Shown one piece after another: positions 54,725-64,000 of a DNA stretch of 64,000 bases (within the stretch, counting starts at the first letter, position 1; every line of letters starts with the position of its first letter). The position numbers were made by a program, and so were the translations under genes. The notes under the pieces were generated by a model that searched no databases, was not told the origin of the DNA, and was given only the letters and a program-made list of their open reading frames with translations. This stretch comes from Microbacterium sp. BH-3-3-3. GTDB lineage: Bacteria; Actinomycetota; Actinomycetes; Actinomycetales; Microbacteriaceae. The stretch lies in assembly GCF_007679045.1 (NCBI RefSeq), contig NZ_VEFS01000003.1, positions 336,192 through 400,191 of the forward strand, given 5' to 3'.

Positions 54725-54952
54725 TCAGTGGCCGTGCGCCTCGGGGGTGGGCGTGCCGTGCTTCTTCGTGTACGCCTCGGCCTTGTGGGCGTGACGGTTC
54801 GACACGTTGCGGTACGACAGGGTGACCAGGCTCAGGCAGACGAAGACCACGAAGGCCAGGGCGCCGTACCAGAAGGTCGTGGCCTGCACGTTGCCGCCCT
54901 CGTGGTGTCCGGCCTGTTCGGCGACCTGGGCGAGAAGTGACACGAAAGTCAT
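54725..54952 (-). CDS. Small membrane protein (75 aa)
   Basis: A 75-residue protein with one clear helix (about 27-46; [21 protein letters not shown]) and a His/Lys-rich tail ([13 protein letters not shown], ending EAHGH). The N-terminal part contains HHEGG. The histidines could bind metal, but this is speculative. It lies between proA and nadD on the same strand and is likely co-transcribed with nadD. Similar small ORFs occur at this position in related genomes as I recall them; no function is known. Confidence 0.65.
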   Translation of the reverse strand: MTFVSLLAQVAEQAGHHEGGNVQATTFWYGALAFVVFVCLSLVTLSYRNVSNRHAHKAEAYTKKHGTPTPEAHGH

Positions 54953-55002
54953 CAGTGCTCCGTTCGAAGTGTCTGCGCAGAGCGCATTGTCATTTTAGGC
55001 GG

Positions 55003-56262
55003 TCAGGCGCGGACCTGGCCGCCGCCGCGCCCGAGCCACTTGGTGCTCGTCAGTTCGGCGAGCCCCATGGGGCCGCGGGCATGGAGTTTCTGGGTCGAGA
55101 TGCCGACCTCGGCGCCGAAGCCGAACTCCCCGCCGTCGGTGAAACGCGTCGAGGCGTTCACCAGCACGACGGCCGAGTCGACCTCGGCGAGGAAGCGATC
55201 GGCGGCGCTCTGGTCGTCGGTGATGATCGACTCGGTGTGCTGGGTCGAGTAGCGGCGGATGTGGGCGAGGGCCTCGTCGAGGTCGTCGACGACGCGCACG
55301 GCGAGGTCGAGGGTTCCGTATTCGCGCGCCCAGTCGTCGTCGCTGGCCGGCACGACGCGCGAGTCGGTCGCGCGAGTGGTCTCGTCGCCGTGCACGGTGA
55401 CGCCGGCGTCGATCACGGATGCCAAGAGCTCGGGCAGCAGACGGTCGGCCGCGTCGCGGTGCACGAGCACCGTCTCGACGGCGTTGCACACGCTCGGGCG
55501 CTGCGTCTTGGCGTTCAGCACGATGTCGCGCGCCCAGTCGGCGCGCGCGGAGGCGTCGACGACGATGTGCACGACACCGGCTCCGGTCTCGATCACCGGC
55601 ACGGTCGACTCGGTCACGACGGTCTCGATGAGACCCGCGCTGCCGCGGGGCACCAGCACGTCGACGAGCCCGCGGGCGTTCATCAGCGCGCGGGCGCCGT
55701 CGCGGCCGAAATCGTCGACGCTCTGGATCGCCTCTGGATCGACCCCCTGGGCGCTCAGCGCATCGCGCATGACGCGCACGAGGGTGGCGTTGCTGGCCTG
55801 GGCCGCCGAGCCGCCGCGCAAGACGACGGCGTTGCCGGAGCGCAGGGCGAGGGAGGCGATGTCGACCGTGACGTTGGGACGCGCCTCGTAGATCGAACCG
55901 ACGACGCCGAACGGCACCGCAACCTTCTGCAGCGCGAGGCCGTTGGGCAGGGTGCGGGTGTCGAGCACGCGTCCGACGGGGTCGGGCAGGTCGGCGACGT
56001 CGCGCACCGCCGCGGCGAGGGCCGCTACGCGCCCCGCGTCGAGGCGCAGGCGGTCGAGGAGGGCCTCGCCGATGGCATCCGCCCGCCCTCGCTCGAGGTC
56101 TTCGGCGTTCGCGGCGACGATCTCGTCGGTCGCGGCCTCGACGGCGTCGGCGACGGCGCGCAGCACCGCGCTCTTGCGTGCGGAGTCGAGCAGCCCGATC
56201 TCGCGCGCGGCGTCTTTCGCCAGACGCAGGCGCTCGTCGACGGAAGCGGCGATCACGGACAT
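55003..56262 (-). CDS. proA: Glutamate-5-semialdehyde dehydrogenase (gamma-glutamyl phosphate reductase)
   Basis: A 419-residue aldehyde-dehydrogenase-fold enzyme that reduces gamma-glutamyl phosphate in proline synthesis. The catalytic Cys is in TQRPSVCNAVETVLVHRD. Other signatures are PFGVVGSIYEARPNVTVDIASLALRSGN (given in part), VLRGGSAA and the C-terminal FGFGAEVGISTQKLHARGPMGL. It starts 4 nt after proB, forming a proBA operon. The gap of about 50 nt to the next gene is short. Confidence 0.97.
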   Translation of the reverse strand: MSVIAASVDERLRLAKDAAREIGLLDSARKSAVLRAVADAVEAATDEIVAANAEDLERGRADAIGEALLDRLRLDAGRVAALAAAVRDVADLPDPVGRVLDTRTLPNGLALQKVAVPFGVVGSIYEARPNVTVDIASLALRSGNAVVLRGGSAAQASNATLVRVMRDALSAQGVDPEAIQSVDDFGRDGARALMNARGLVDVLVPRGSAGLIETVVTESTVPVIETGAGVVHIVVDASARADWARDIVLNAKTQRPSVCNAVETVLVHRDAADRLLPELLASVIDAGVTVHGDETTRATDSRVVPASDDDWAREYGTLDLAVRVVDDLDEALAHIRRYSTQHTESIITDDQSAADRFLAEVDSAVVLVNASTRFTDGGEFGFGAEVGISTQKLHARGPMGLAELTSTKWLGRGGGQVRA

Positions 56263-56266
56263 GCGC

Positions 56267-58758
<2,492 letters not shown>

Positions 58759-59019
58759 TTACTCCGCTGCAGCGGTGACGATGTTGACGACCTTGCGGCC
58801 GCCCTTCGCGCCGAACTGGACCGCACCGGGGGCCAGAGCGAACAGCGTGTCGTCGCCACCACGGCCGACGTTGGCGCCGGGGTGGAAGTGCGTGCCGCGC
58901 TGGCGGACGATGATCTCGCCGGCGAGGACGACCTGGCCGCCGAAACGCTTCACGCCGAGGCGCTGTGCGTTGGAATCACGACCGTTACGGGTGGAGCTTG
59001 CGCCCTTTTTGTGTGCCAT
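58759..59019 (-). CDS. rpmA: 50S ribosomal protein L27
   Basis: An 86-residue protein with the L27 hallmark [16 protein letters not shown] (the N-terminal tail reaches the peptidyl-transferase centre) and [21 protein letters not shown]. No cleavable N-terminal extension of the Firmicutes type is present. It starts 18 nt after rplU and ends in front of a strong terminator. Confidence 0.98.
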   Translation of the reverse strand: MAHKKGASSTRNGRDSNAQRLGVKRFGGQVVLAGEIIVRQRGTHFHPGANVGRGGDDTLFALAPGAVQFGAKGGRKVVNIVTAAAE

Positions 59020-59037
59020 CTCTGCGTCTCCTGGCTC

Positions 59038-59346
59038 TTACTTGATGCCGGTGATCTTGACGCGCGTGAGGTCCTGACGGTGGCCCTGGCGCTTCTTGTA
59101 GCCGGTCTTGTTCTTGAACTTCTGGATCACGATCTTCGGACCGCGCTCCTCGCCGAGCACCTCGGCCGTGACCGAGACCTTCGCGAGCTTGTCGGCGTCG
59201 GTCGTGACCGCGTCGCCGTCGACGAACAGGACGGCGGGCAGCTGGATGCTCTCGCCGATCTTCGCCTTCTGGCGGTCGAGCACGACGATGGTGCCGACCT
59301 GGACCTTCTCCTGGCGGCCGCCGGCGCGCACAACTGCGTAAACCAC
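59038..59346 (-). CDS. rplU: 50S ribosomal protein L21
   Basis: A 102-residue L21 protein with the start [18 protein letters not shown] and the C-terminal [18 protein letters not shown] that contacts 23S rRNA. The GTG at 59346 has AGG about 8 nt upstream and gives the family N-terminus; the longer open frame to 59418 is leader. The leader of about 140 nt after the promoter at 59494-59522 contains a GGAGCC/GGCTCC hairpin and may be a site of autoregulation. Confidence 0.97.
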   Translation of the reverse strand: MVYAVVRAGGRQEKVQVGTIVVLDRQKAKIGESIQLPAVLFVDGDAVTTDADKLAKVSVTAEVLGEERGPKIVIQKFKNKTGYKKRQGHRQDLTRVKITGIK

Positions 59347-59493
59347 TTCACACCTGTTTCGTTCGGGAGCCGCGGGGCTCCGGTTGTCTGATGACGTCGG
59401 GAGGGTCTGATGACCCAAGTCTCGGTGCGATCCGGCCGACGAAAGTCAGCGGGGTCTCGCTCGTACAGAGCGGACGCGACGCACCAAGGGTCG

Positions 59494-59522
59494 AGTTTAG
59501 CTCACCGGAGGGCATCCGGCAA
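59494..59522 (-). promoter_or_regulatory. Promoter of rplU-rpmA
   Basis: On the minus strand TTGCCG (59522-59517), a 17-nt spacer and TAAACT (59499-59494) form the best housekeeping-type promoter in the window. The start would be near 59487, giving a leader of about 140 nt. Confidence 0.8.
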
Positions 59523-59546
59523 AAGCATCCGCCCGCGTGTCGACCG

Positions 59547-59552
59547 TAGGAT
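59547..59552 (+). promoter_or_regulatory. Leaderless-type -10 box of the DUF4031 gene
   Basis: TAGGAT ends 6 nt before the ATG at 59559. Divergent from, and partly overlapping, the rplU promoter region. Confidence 0.55.
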
Positions 59553-59558
59553 CGCGGG

Positions 59559-59834
59559 ATGGCGATCCTCATCGACGACCCGCAGTGGCCCGCACACGGT
59601 CGACTGTGGGCGCACCTGGTCAGCGACAGCGATCTCGCCGAGCTGCACGCCTTCGCCTCCGCCGCCGGCATTCCCCGCCGCGCCTTCGACCTCGACCACT
59701 ACGACGTGCCCGACGAGCGGCACGCCGACCTCGTCGCCGCGGGCGCGGAGCACGTGGGCGGCAAGGAGCTCGTGCGCCGTCTGCGCGCCTCGGGTCTGCG
59801 GATCACGGCACGAGAGCGCCGCCCCGGCGCCTGA
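59559..59834 (+). CDS. DUF4031 domain-containing protein
   Basis: A 91-residue protein, all one DUF4031 domain: the opening MAILIDDPQWPAHGRLWAHL, the central IPRRAFDLDHYDVPDER, and the ending GGKELVRRLRASGLR. This small family is widespread in actinobacteria and uncharacterised. It has no membrane helix or cysteine. It is transcribed away from rplU, with a TAGGAT box 6 nt before the ATG. A hairpin shared with rne follows. Confidence 0.92.
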   Translation: MAILIDDPQWPAHGRLWAHLVSDSDLAELHAFASAAGIPRRAFDLDHYDVPDERHADLVAAGAEHVGGKELVRRLRASGLRITARERRPGA

Positions 59835-59899
59835 CGGCCGACTGTCGGCGTTCTGACGGCCCGCCGGGCCCCTCGGCATCCGTCCCCCTCCTCCTGCGC

Positions 59900-59957
59900 G
59901 TGAGGGGCCGCTCGCCCTCGCCCGAGCGATGCTCGGCGACGGAGAGCGACCCCTCAC
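59900..59957. terminator. Hairpin between convergent DUF4031 and rne genes
   Basis: GTGAGGGG (59900-59907) pairs with CCCCTCAC (59950-59957), and an inner CCGAGC/GCTCGG stem stacks inside. It lies 13 nt from the rne stop and could terminate both transcripts. No strong U-run. Confidence 0.6.
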
Positions 59958-59970
59958 GGGAGAAGCGGGC

Positions 59971-62625
59971 TCAGGCCTCGGTGGTCGGCTGCGCGTTGAC
60001 CGGCGTACCCGTGAGGGCCGCGGTGGTCACGCGACGACGCGAGCGTCCCTGACCGGGGGCCTTGGGCTCGGGAAGCGCCTCGAGCACGGACTCCAGCAGG
60101 GCGTCCTTCTCGGTGCGGGGAGCCTTGGGCTCGCGCTTCTTGCGCGGACGCTTCTCGCGCGCCGGGGCCGGGGCCTCGGCGGCGGAATCGCTCTTCGCCT
60201 CGAGCACGGCTTCGACGGACGCGACGACCGCCGCCTCGACCACGGCGGGATCGTCGAGGGTGGGCTTGACCGTGGATGCCGCGATCTGCGCCAGCGCCGA
60301 CTTCACGCCCTCGGTGATGGTGTGCGTGCCGCCGGCCGGGGCCGCCGCTGCGCCGGTGTTCTGCGCCGGAGCGTTGCCACCGCCGTTTCCGTTGTTGCCG
60401 TTCGAGGGGCCGTTGCCGCCGCGGCCGCGACGGTTCGACGAACCGCCGTTGGCGTTGCCGCCGCCGTTGGACGACGAGCCCGCGGGACGGTGCTTGACCA
60501 CGGGATCGTGGTGCACGACGACGCCACGGCCGGCGCAGACCTCGCACGCCTCGCTGAAGGTCTCGAGAAGGCCGAGGCCGAGCTTCTTGCGGGTCATCTG
60601 CACCAGACCGAGCGAGGTGACCTCGGCGACCTGGTGCTTCGTGCGGTCACGGCTCAGGCACTCGATGAGGCGGCGCAGCACGAGGTCGCGGTTGGACTCG
60701 AGCACCATGTCGATGAAGTCGACGACGATGATGCCGCCGATGTCGCGCAGGCGCAGCTGGCGCACGATCTCTTCGGCCGCTTCGAGGTTGTTCTTGGTGA
60801 CGGTCTCTTCGAGGTTTCCGCCCGAGCCGACGAACTTGCCGGTGTTGACGTCGACGACCGTCATGGCCTCGGTGCGGTCGATCACGAGCGAGCCGCCCGA
60901 GGGCAGCCAGACCTTGCGGTCGAGGGCCTTCTCGATCTGCTCGGTCACGCGGAACGCGTCGAACGGGTCCTGCTCGCCTTCGTACTTCTCGACCCGCTCG
61001 AGCAGGTCGGGGGCGACGCCCTGGAGGTACGACGAGATCGTCTGCAGCGCCTCGTCGCCCTGGATGAGCATGCGCGTGAAGTCCTCGTTGAAGACGTCGC
61101 GGACGATCTTGACCAGGAGGTCGGGCTCGGAGTGCAGCAGGGCCGGAGCCTGGATGGTCTTGATCTGGCTCGAGACGTGCTCCCACTGCGCGGTGAGGCG
61201 CTGGACGTCGAGGGTCAGCTGCTCTTCGGTGGCGCCCTCGGCGGCGGTGCGCACGATCACGCCCGACGACTCGGGGAGCACCTCCTTGAGGATCTTCTTC
61301 AGGCGCGCGCGCTCGGTGTCGGGGAGCTTGCGCGAGATGCCGTTCATCGTGCCGTTGGGCACGTAGACCAGGTAGCGGCCGGGCAGCGAGATCTGGCTCG
61401 TCAGGCGAGCACCCTTGTGACCCACGGGGTCCTTGGTGACCTGCACGAGCACGCGGTCGCCCGACTTGAGGGCGAGCTCGATGCGACGCGGCTGGTTGTT
61501 GGTCTCGACGCCGTCCCAGTCGACCTCGCCGGAGTACAGCACGGCGTTGCGGCCGCGACCGATGTCGACGAACGCGGCCTCCATGCTCGGCAGCACGTTC
61601 TGCACGCGGCCCAGGTACACGTTGCCGATGAGCGAGGCGTCCTGGTTGCGCGCGACGTAGTGCTCGACGAGCACGTTGTCTTCGAGGACGGCGATCTGGA
61701 TGCGACCGGCCTTGGAGCGCACGACCATGACGCGGTCGACGGCCTCGCGGCGGGCGAGGAACTCGGCCTCGGTCACGACGGGGCGACGGCGACCGGCCTC
61801 GCGACCGTCGCGGCGACGCTGCTTCTTGGCTTCGAGGCGCGTGGAGCCCTTGATGCGCTGCGGCTCGGTGATGACCTCGACCGCGCGCTGGCGCACGGGC
61901 GGAGCCGGGGCCTCGACGACCTCGTCGGAACCGGTGCCCACTCCCCCGCGGCGGCGGTTGCGGCGACGCGCGTTGGCGGAGCCGCGCTCAGCGGGGGCGT
62001 CGTCGTCGCGGTCGTCGCGGTCCCACGAGTCGTCGCGCACGGGAAGCGGCGGCAGCTCGGGGGCGTAGAAGTGCAGGGCCGTCGAGACGGCGGAGACGAA
62101 GTTCTCGGGGAGCAGTCCGAGCGAGACGGCGGTCGGGCGCGCGGGCTTCTCGGGCTCGGCGGGGGCCGTGGGCTCGGGGGCCGCCTGGGGCTCGGAGGTT
62201 GCCTCGGGCTCGGGGGCGGATGCCGGCGCCTCGGCCGTCGCGTCGGCCTCGGGTGCCGTGTGCTCGGTTGTGGCAGCCGGAGTCGCCTCGTCGGCCGCTG
62301 CCTCGGCGGGGGCCTCGACCGGAGTGTCGGCAGCGGAAGCCTCGTCAGCCGGGGCCTCGGCGGGGGCCTCGTCGACAGGGGCCTCGGCGGGCACCTCGTC
62401 GGAGGGAGCCTCGGCGGGCGCGCTCGCGTCGTCCTCGGACGCCGCGGCGGCCTCGTCGAGCACCGCGGGGGCCTCGGTGTCGGTCGACGCCGCGTCTTCG
62501 GCATCCTGAACCGCGGCCTCTTCTTCGTCGACCGCAGGGGCCGCGAGATCGGGGGCAGTCACGTCGGACGCGGACGTGGGGGGCGTGTCGTCGGTGGGGT
62601 TCTGATCGTCGGTCACATCAGCCAT
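59971..62625 (-). CDS. rne: Ribonuclease E/G family protein
   Basis: An 884-residue actinobacterial RNase E/G, the central enzyme of mRNA decay and rRNA processing. An Ala/Glu/Pro-rich disordered N-terminus (about 1-190, with EAPAEAP repeats and a short R-rich patch) precedes the catalytic core. The core holds the S1 domain (NVYLGRVQNVLPSMEAAFVDIGRG), the 5'-sensor and DNase I-like region with IIVVDFIDM, and the Zn-link CEVCAGRG. The C-terminus is again disordered, with a Gly/Asn-rich patch (NGNNGNGGG), and basic. The ATG at 62625 has GGGAG about 9 nt upstream and is preferred to an in-frame ATG at 62652. Confidence 0.95.
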   Translation of the reverse strand: MADVTDDQNPTDDTPPTSASDVTAPDLAAPAVDEEEAAVQDAEDAASTDTEAPAVLDEAAAASEDDASAPAEAPSDEVPAEAPVDEAPAEAPADEASAADTPVEAPAEAAADEATPAATTEHTAPEADATAEAPASAPEPEATSEPQAAPEPTAPAEPEKPARPTAVSLGLLPENFVSAVSTALHFYAPELPPLPVRDDSWDRDDRDDDAPAERGSANARRRNRRRGGVGTGSDEVVEAPAPPVRQRAVEVITEPQRIKGSTRLEAKKQRRRDGREAGRRRPVVTEAEFLARREAVDRVMVVRSKAGRIQIAVLEDNVLVEHYVARNQDASLIGNVYLGRVQNVLPSMEAAFVDIGRGRNAVLYSGEVDWDGVETNNQPRRIELALKSGDRVLVQVTKDPVGHKGARLTSQISLPGRYLVYVPNGTMNGISRKLPDTERARLKKILKEVLPESSGVIVRTAAEGATEEQLTLDVQRLTAQWEHVSSQIKTIQAPALLHSEPDLLVKIVRDVFNEDFTRMLIQGDEALQTISSYLQGVAPDLLERVEKYEGEQDPFDAFRVTEQIEKALDRKVWLPSGGSLVIDRTEAMTVVDVNTGKFVGSGGNLEETVTKNNLEAAEEIVRQLRLRDIGGIIVVDFIDMVLESNRDLVLRRLIECLSRDRTKHQVAEVTSLGLVQMTRKKLGLGLLETFSEACEVCAGRGVVVHHDPVVKHRPAGSSSNGGGNANGGSSNRRGRGGNGPSNGNNGNGGGNAPAQNTGAAAAPAGGTHTITEGVKSALAQIAASTVKPTLDDPAVVEAAVVASVEAVLEAKSDSAAEAPAPAREKRPRKKREPKAPRTEKDALLESVLEALPEPKAPGQGRSRRRVTTAALTGTPVNAQPTTEA

Positions 62626-62812
62626 GCGGAGGTACTCCCTGGCGGGCGACACCGCGCGTCGCCCGACGAAATCTCATGCGGCGCCGCACCCGGCGGGGCC
62701 GCGAACTCACTCGGTCTGCAGCCGGCCTGCGGCTCGTGCTGCGAAGGGCGGTCATCGCCCGAAGTCTTCTGGGTGATGTTCCTGCGGCGCGGCCGCGGTC
62801 ACATCAGCCTTC

Positions 62813-62818
62813 ATTATC
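62813..62818 (-). promoter_or_regulatory. Possible -10 box of rne
   Basis: GATAAT on the minus strand predicts a start near 62806 and a leader of about 180 nt before rne. The 307-nt gap between rne and the VKOR gene holds this box, GC-rich hairpins and no gene I can support. Long leaders on rne genes often serve autoregulation. Confidence 0.4.
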
Positions 62819-62932
62819 GCACGAACCGCCGCGTTCGCCCACGAGAAGCCTTCTGCCGGTCTCGCGGGCGCGTCGCGACGGCCAGGCGCGTTCAAAGCGA
62901 CTGCATAGCGGGGCGGTGCAAGAATCGCCCCC

Positions 62933-63529
62933 ATGAGCGAAACCGTCACTCCCCGTCGTCCGGTCGTCGTCGCGATCTGGCTGATCTTCGCGGGCGTCGT
63001 CGGGTGGTGGGCGGCCTTCTCGCTCACGATGGAACGCTTCGCCCAACTGCAGAACCCCGGCACCGCGGCATCCTGCGACTTCAGCGTGCTCGTGCAGTGC
63101 TCGGCCAACCTGCAGTCGGCCCAGGGCAGCGTGTTCGGCTTCCCCAACCCGATCATCGGCCTCGGCGCGTGGATCGCTCCGATCGTGGTCGGCATGGCGC
63201 TGCTGGCCGGCGCCCGCTTCGCCCGGTGGTTCTGGGTGCTGTTCTGGCTGGGCTTCGTCTTCGCGATCAGCTTCGTCATCTGGCTGATCTCGCAGAGCCT
63301 GTTCGTGCTGGCGACCCTCTGCCCGTGGTGCATGGTGACGTGGTCGGTGGTGATCCCGTCGTTCTTCGTGGTGACGCTGCACGTGCTGCGCGAGGGTGTG
63401 ATCCCGCGAGAGCGCGTGCGCGAGGTCGCCGACCGCCTCATGGCGTGGGTGCCGCTCATGACGATCGTGGCGTTCGTCGTCGTCGCGGTGATCGCGCAGC
63501 TGCGGCTGAACGTGCTCGCCCAGCTCTGA
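62933..63529 (+). CDS. Vitamin K epoxide reductase (VKOR) family protein
   Basis: A 198-residue membrane protein with about five helices (first helix about 11-30). It has the VKOR cysteine layout: loop pair C48 and C56 (CDFSVLVQC) and active-site CPWC at 130-133. Bacterial VKOR regenerates a DsbA-like oxidant by passing electrons to menaquinone; actinobacteria use it in place of DsbB. No fused thioredoxin domain is present. The DsbA-like protein at 6289 lacks a signal peptide, so it is not its partner. An AAGAAT sequence 7 nt before the ATG hints at a leaderless mRNA. It is followed directly by a repeat array. Confidence 0.92.
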   Translation: MSETVTPRRPVVVAIWLIFAGVVGWWAAFSLTMERFAQLQNPGTAASCDFSVLVQCSANLQSAQGSVFGFPNPIIGLGAWIAPIVVGMALLAGARFARWFWVLFWLGFVFAISFVIWLISQSLFVLATLCPWCMVTWSVVIPSFFVVTLHVLREGVIPRERVREVADRLMAWVPLMTIVAFVVVAVIAQLRLNVLAQL

Positions 63530-63545
63530 CCCCACGGGGTGCACA

Positions 63546-64000
63546 GGTCCCTGAGCTGGTCGAAGGGACCGAGACCCGTGCAGCACAGGTCCCTGAGCTT
63601 GTCGAAGGAACCGGGACCCGCGCAGCACAGGTCCCTGAGCCTGTCGAAGGGACCGGGACCCGGGCGAGGCCGCGCAGCGCAGGTCCCTGAGCCTGTCGAA
63701 GGGACCGGGACCCGTGCAGCACAGGTCCCTGAGCTTGTCGAAGGGACCGGGACCCGCGTGAGCCCGCGCAACTGAGGTCCCTGAGCCTGTCGAAGGGACC
63801 GGGACCCGTGCGAGGCCGCGCAGCACAGGTCCCTGAGCTTGTCGAAGGGACCGGGACCCGCGTGAGCCCGCGCAGCGCAGGTCCCTGAGCCTGTCGAAGG
63901 GACCGGGACCCGCGCGAGGCCGCGCAGCACAGGTCCCTGAGCTTGTCGAAGGGACCGGGACCCGCGTGAGCCCGCGCAACTGAGGTCCCTGAGCCTGTCG
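63546..64000. repeat. Tandem array of a 25-bp palindrome, running off the right edge
   Basis: Ten copies (the last cut by the window end) of a palindromic 25-mer, GGTCCCTGAGC-NNG-TCGAAGGGACC type, start at 63546, 63588, 63630, 63682, 63724, 63776, 63828, 63880, 63932 and 63984. Steps are 42 or 52 bp. The centre alternates between CTT and CCT from copy 4 on. Spacers are of three kinds and carry GGGACCC, so they are not unique. Starts 17 nt after the VKOR stop. Short GTCCCTGAGCCTGTCGAAGG-like palindromes are known to be common in Microbacteriaceae intergenic DNA. Confidence 0.9.

Noticed and set aside
62752..62814. Short upstream ORF (20 codons) in the rne leader
   Set aside because: Its ATG overlaps the GATAAT -10 box, so it would not be in the transcript if that promoter is right.
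63546..64000. CRISPR array
   Set aside because: The repeats are regularly spaced, but the spacers are near-identical to each other (three kinds only), the repeat is a strong palindrome and no cas genes are present.

Overview
The window is a very GC-rich bacterial chromosome segment with frequent GTG starts, many ATGA/GTGA stop-start overlaps and short intergenic gaps. Gene content (hrcA-dnaJ with CIRCE, era-CNNM-ybeY-phoH-HIT-rsmE, rplU-rpmA-obgE-proB-proA-nadD-rsfS, leuA with an upstream Leu-rich leader) and protein features point to an actinobacterium of the family Microbacteriaceae, most likely Microbacterium. That assignment is inferred from gene order and protein features; no search was run. 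There are no rRNA genes, prophage, insertion sequences or CRISPR arrays.

Layout. 1-7 kb: a partial membrane protein, a small acidic protein, tRNA-Asn, an orphan ABC ATPase, and the coupled series dus > dgt > dnaG, then a DsbA/FrnE-like protein. 7-14.6 kb: an accessory catabolic island. A tctC-tctB-tctA-caiB-citryl-CoA-lyase-like operon (minus) diverges from iclR-rraA-D-2-hydroxyacid dehydrogenase (plus), with a candidate palindromic operator between them. It looks like an importer and CoA-dependent cleavage pathway for a tricarboxylate or hydroxy-carboxylate of unknown identity. 14.6-35 kb: housekeeping genes (uppS, recO, leuA, era, ybeY, phoH, rsmE, dnaJ, hrcA, hemW, lepA, rpsT) with some accessory genes. 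leuA has a 17-codon leader with three consecutive CTT Leu codons and a competing hairpin, a good transcription-attenuation candidate. 35-45 kb: holA, comEC, comEA, leuS, pabB, dedA and an App1-family phosphatase. The comEC reading frame has no stop before holA.

45-52 kb: an SRAP (HMCES/YedK-like) gene overlaps a putative DNA glycosylase and is followed by tRNA-Ala. This block is bracketed by two arrays of one palindromic repeat family in opposite orientation. Next come an MHS-type permease and, divergently, a response regulator, histidine kinase and TAXI solute-binding lipoprotein; direct CTTACAT repeats 11 bp apart lie between them. 52.5-62.6 kb: the obg/proBA/nadD/rsfS region, and rne. The right edge holds a VKOR-family gene and the start of a tandem array of a 25-bp palindrome that runs off the window.

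Two sequence-wide patterns stand out. At least eleven genes have a TAnnnT box 5-7 nt before the start codon, which predicts leaderless mRNAs and fixes several start codons. The heptamer GGATGCC/GGCATCC is strikingly frequent on both strands.
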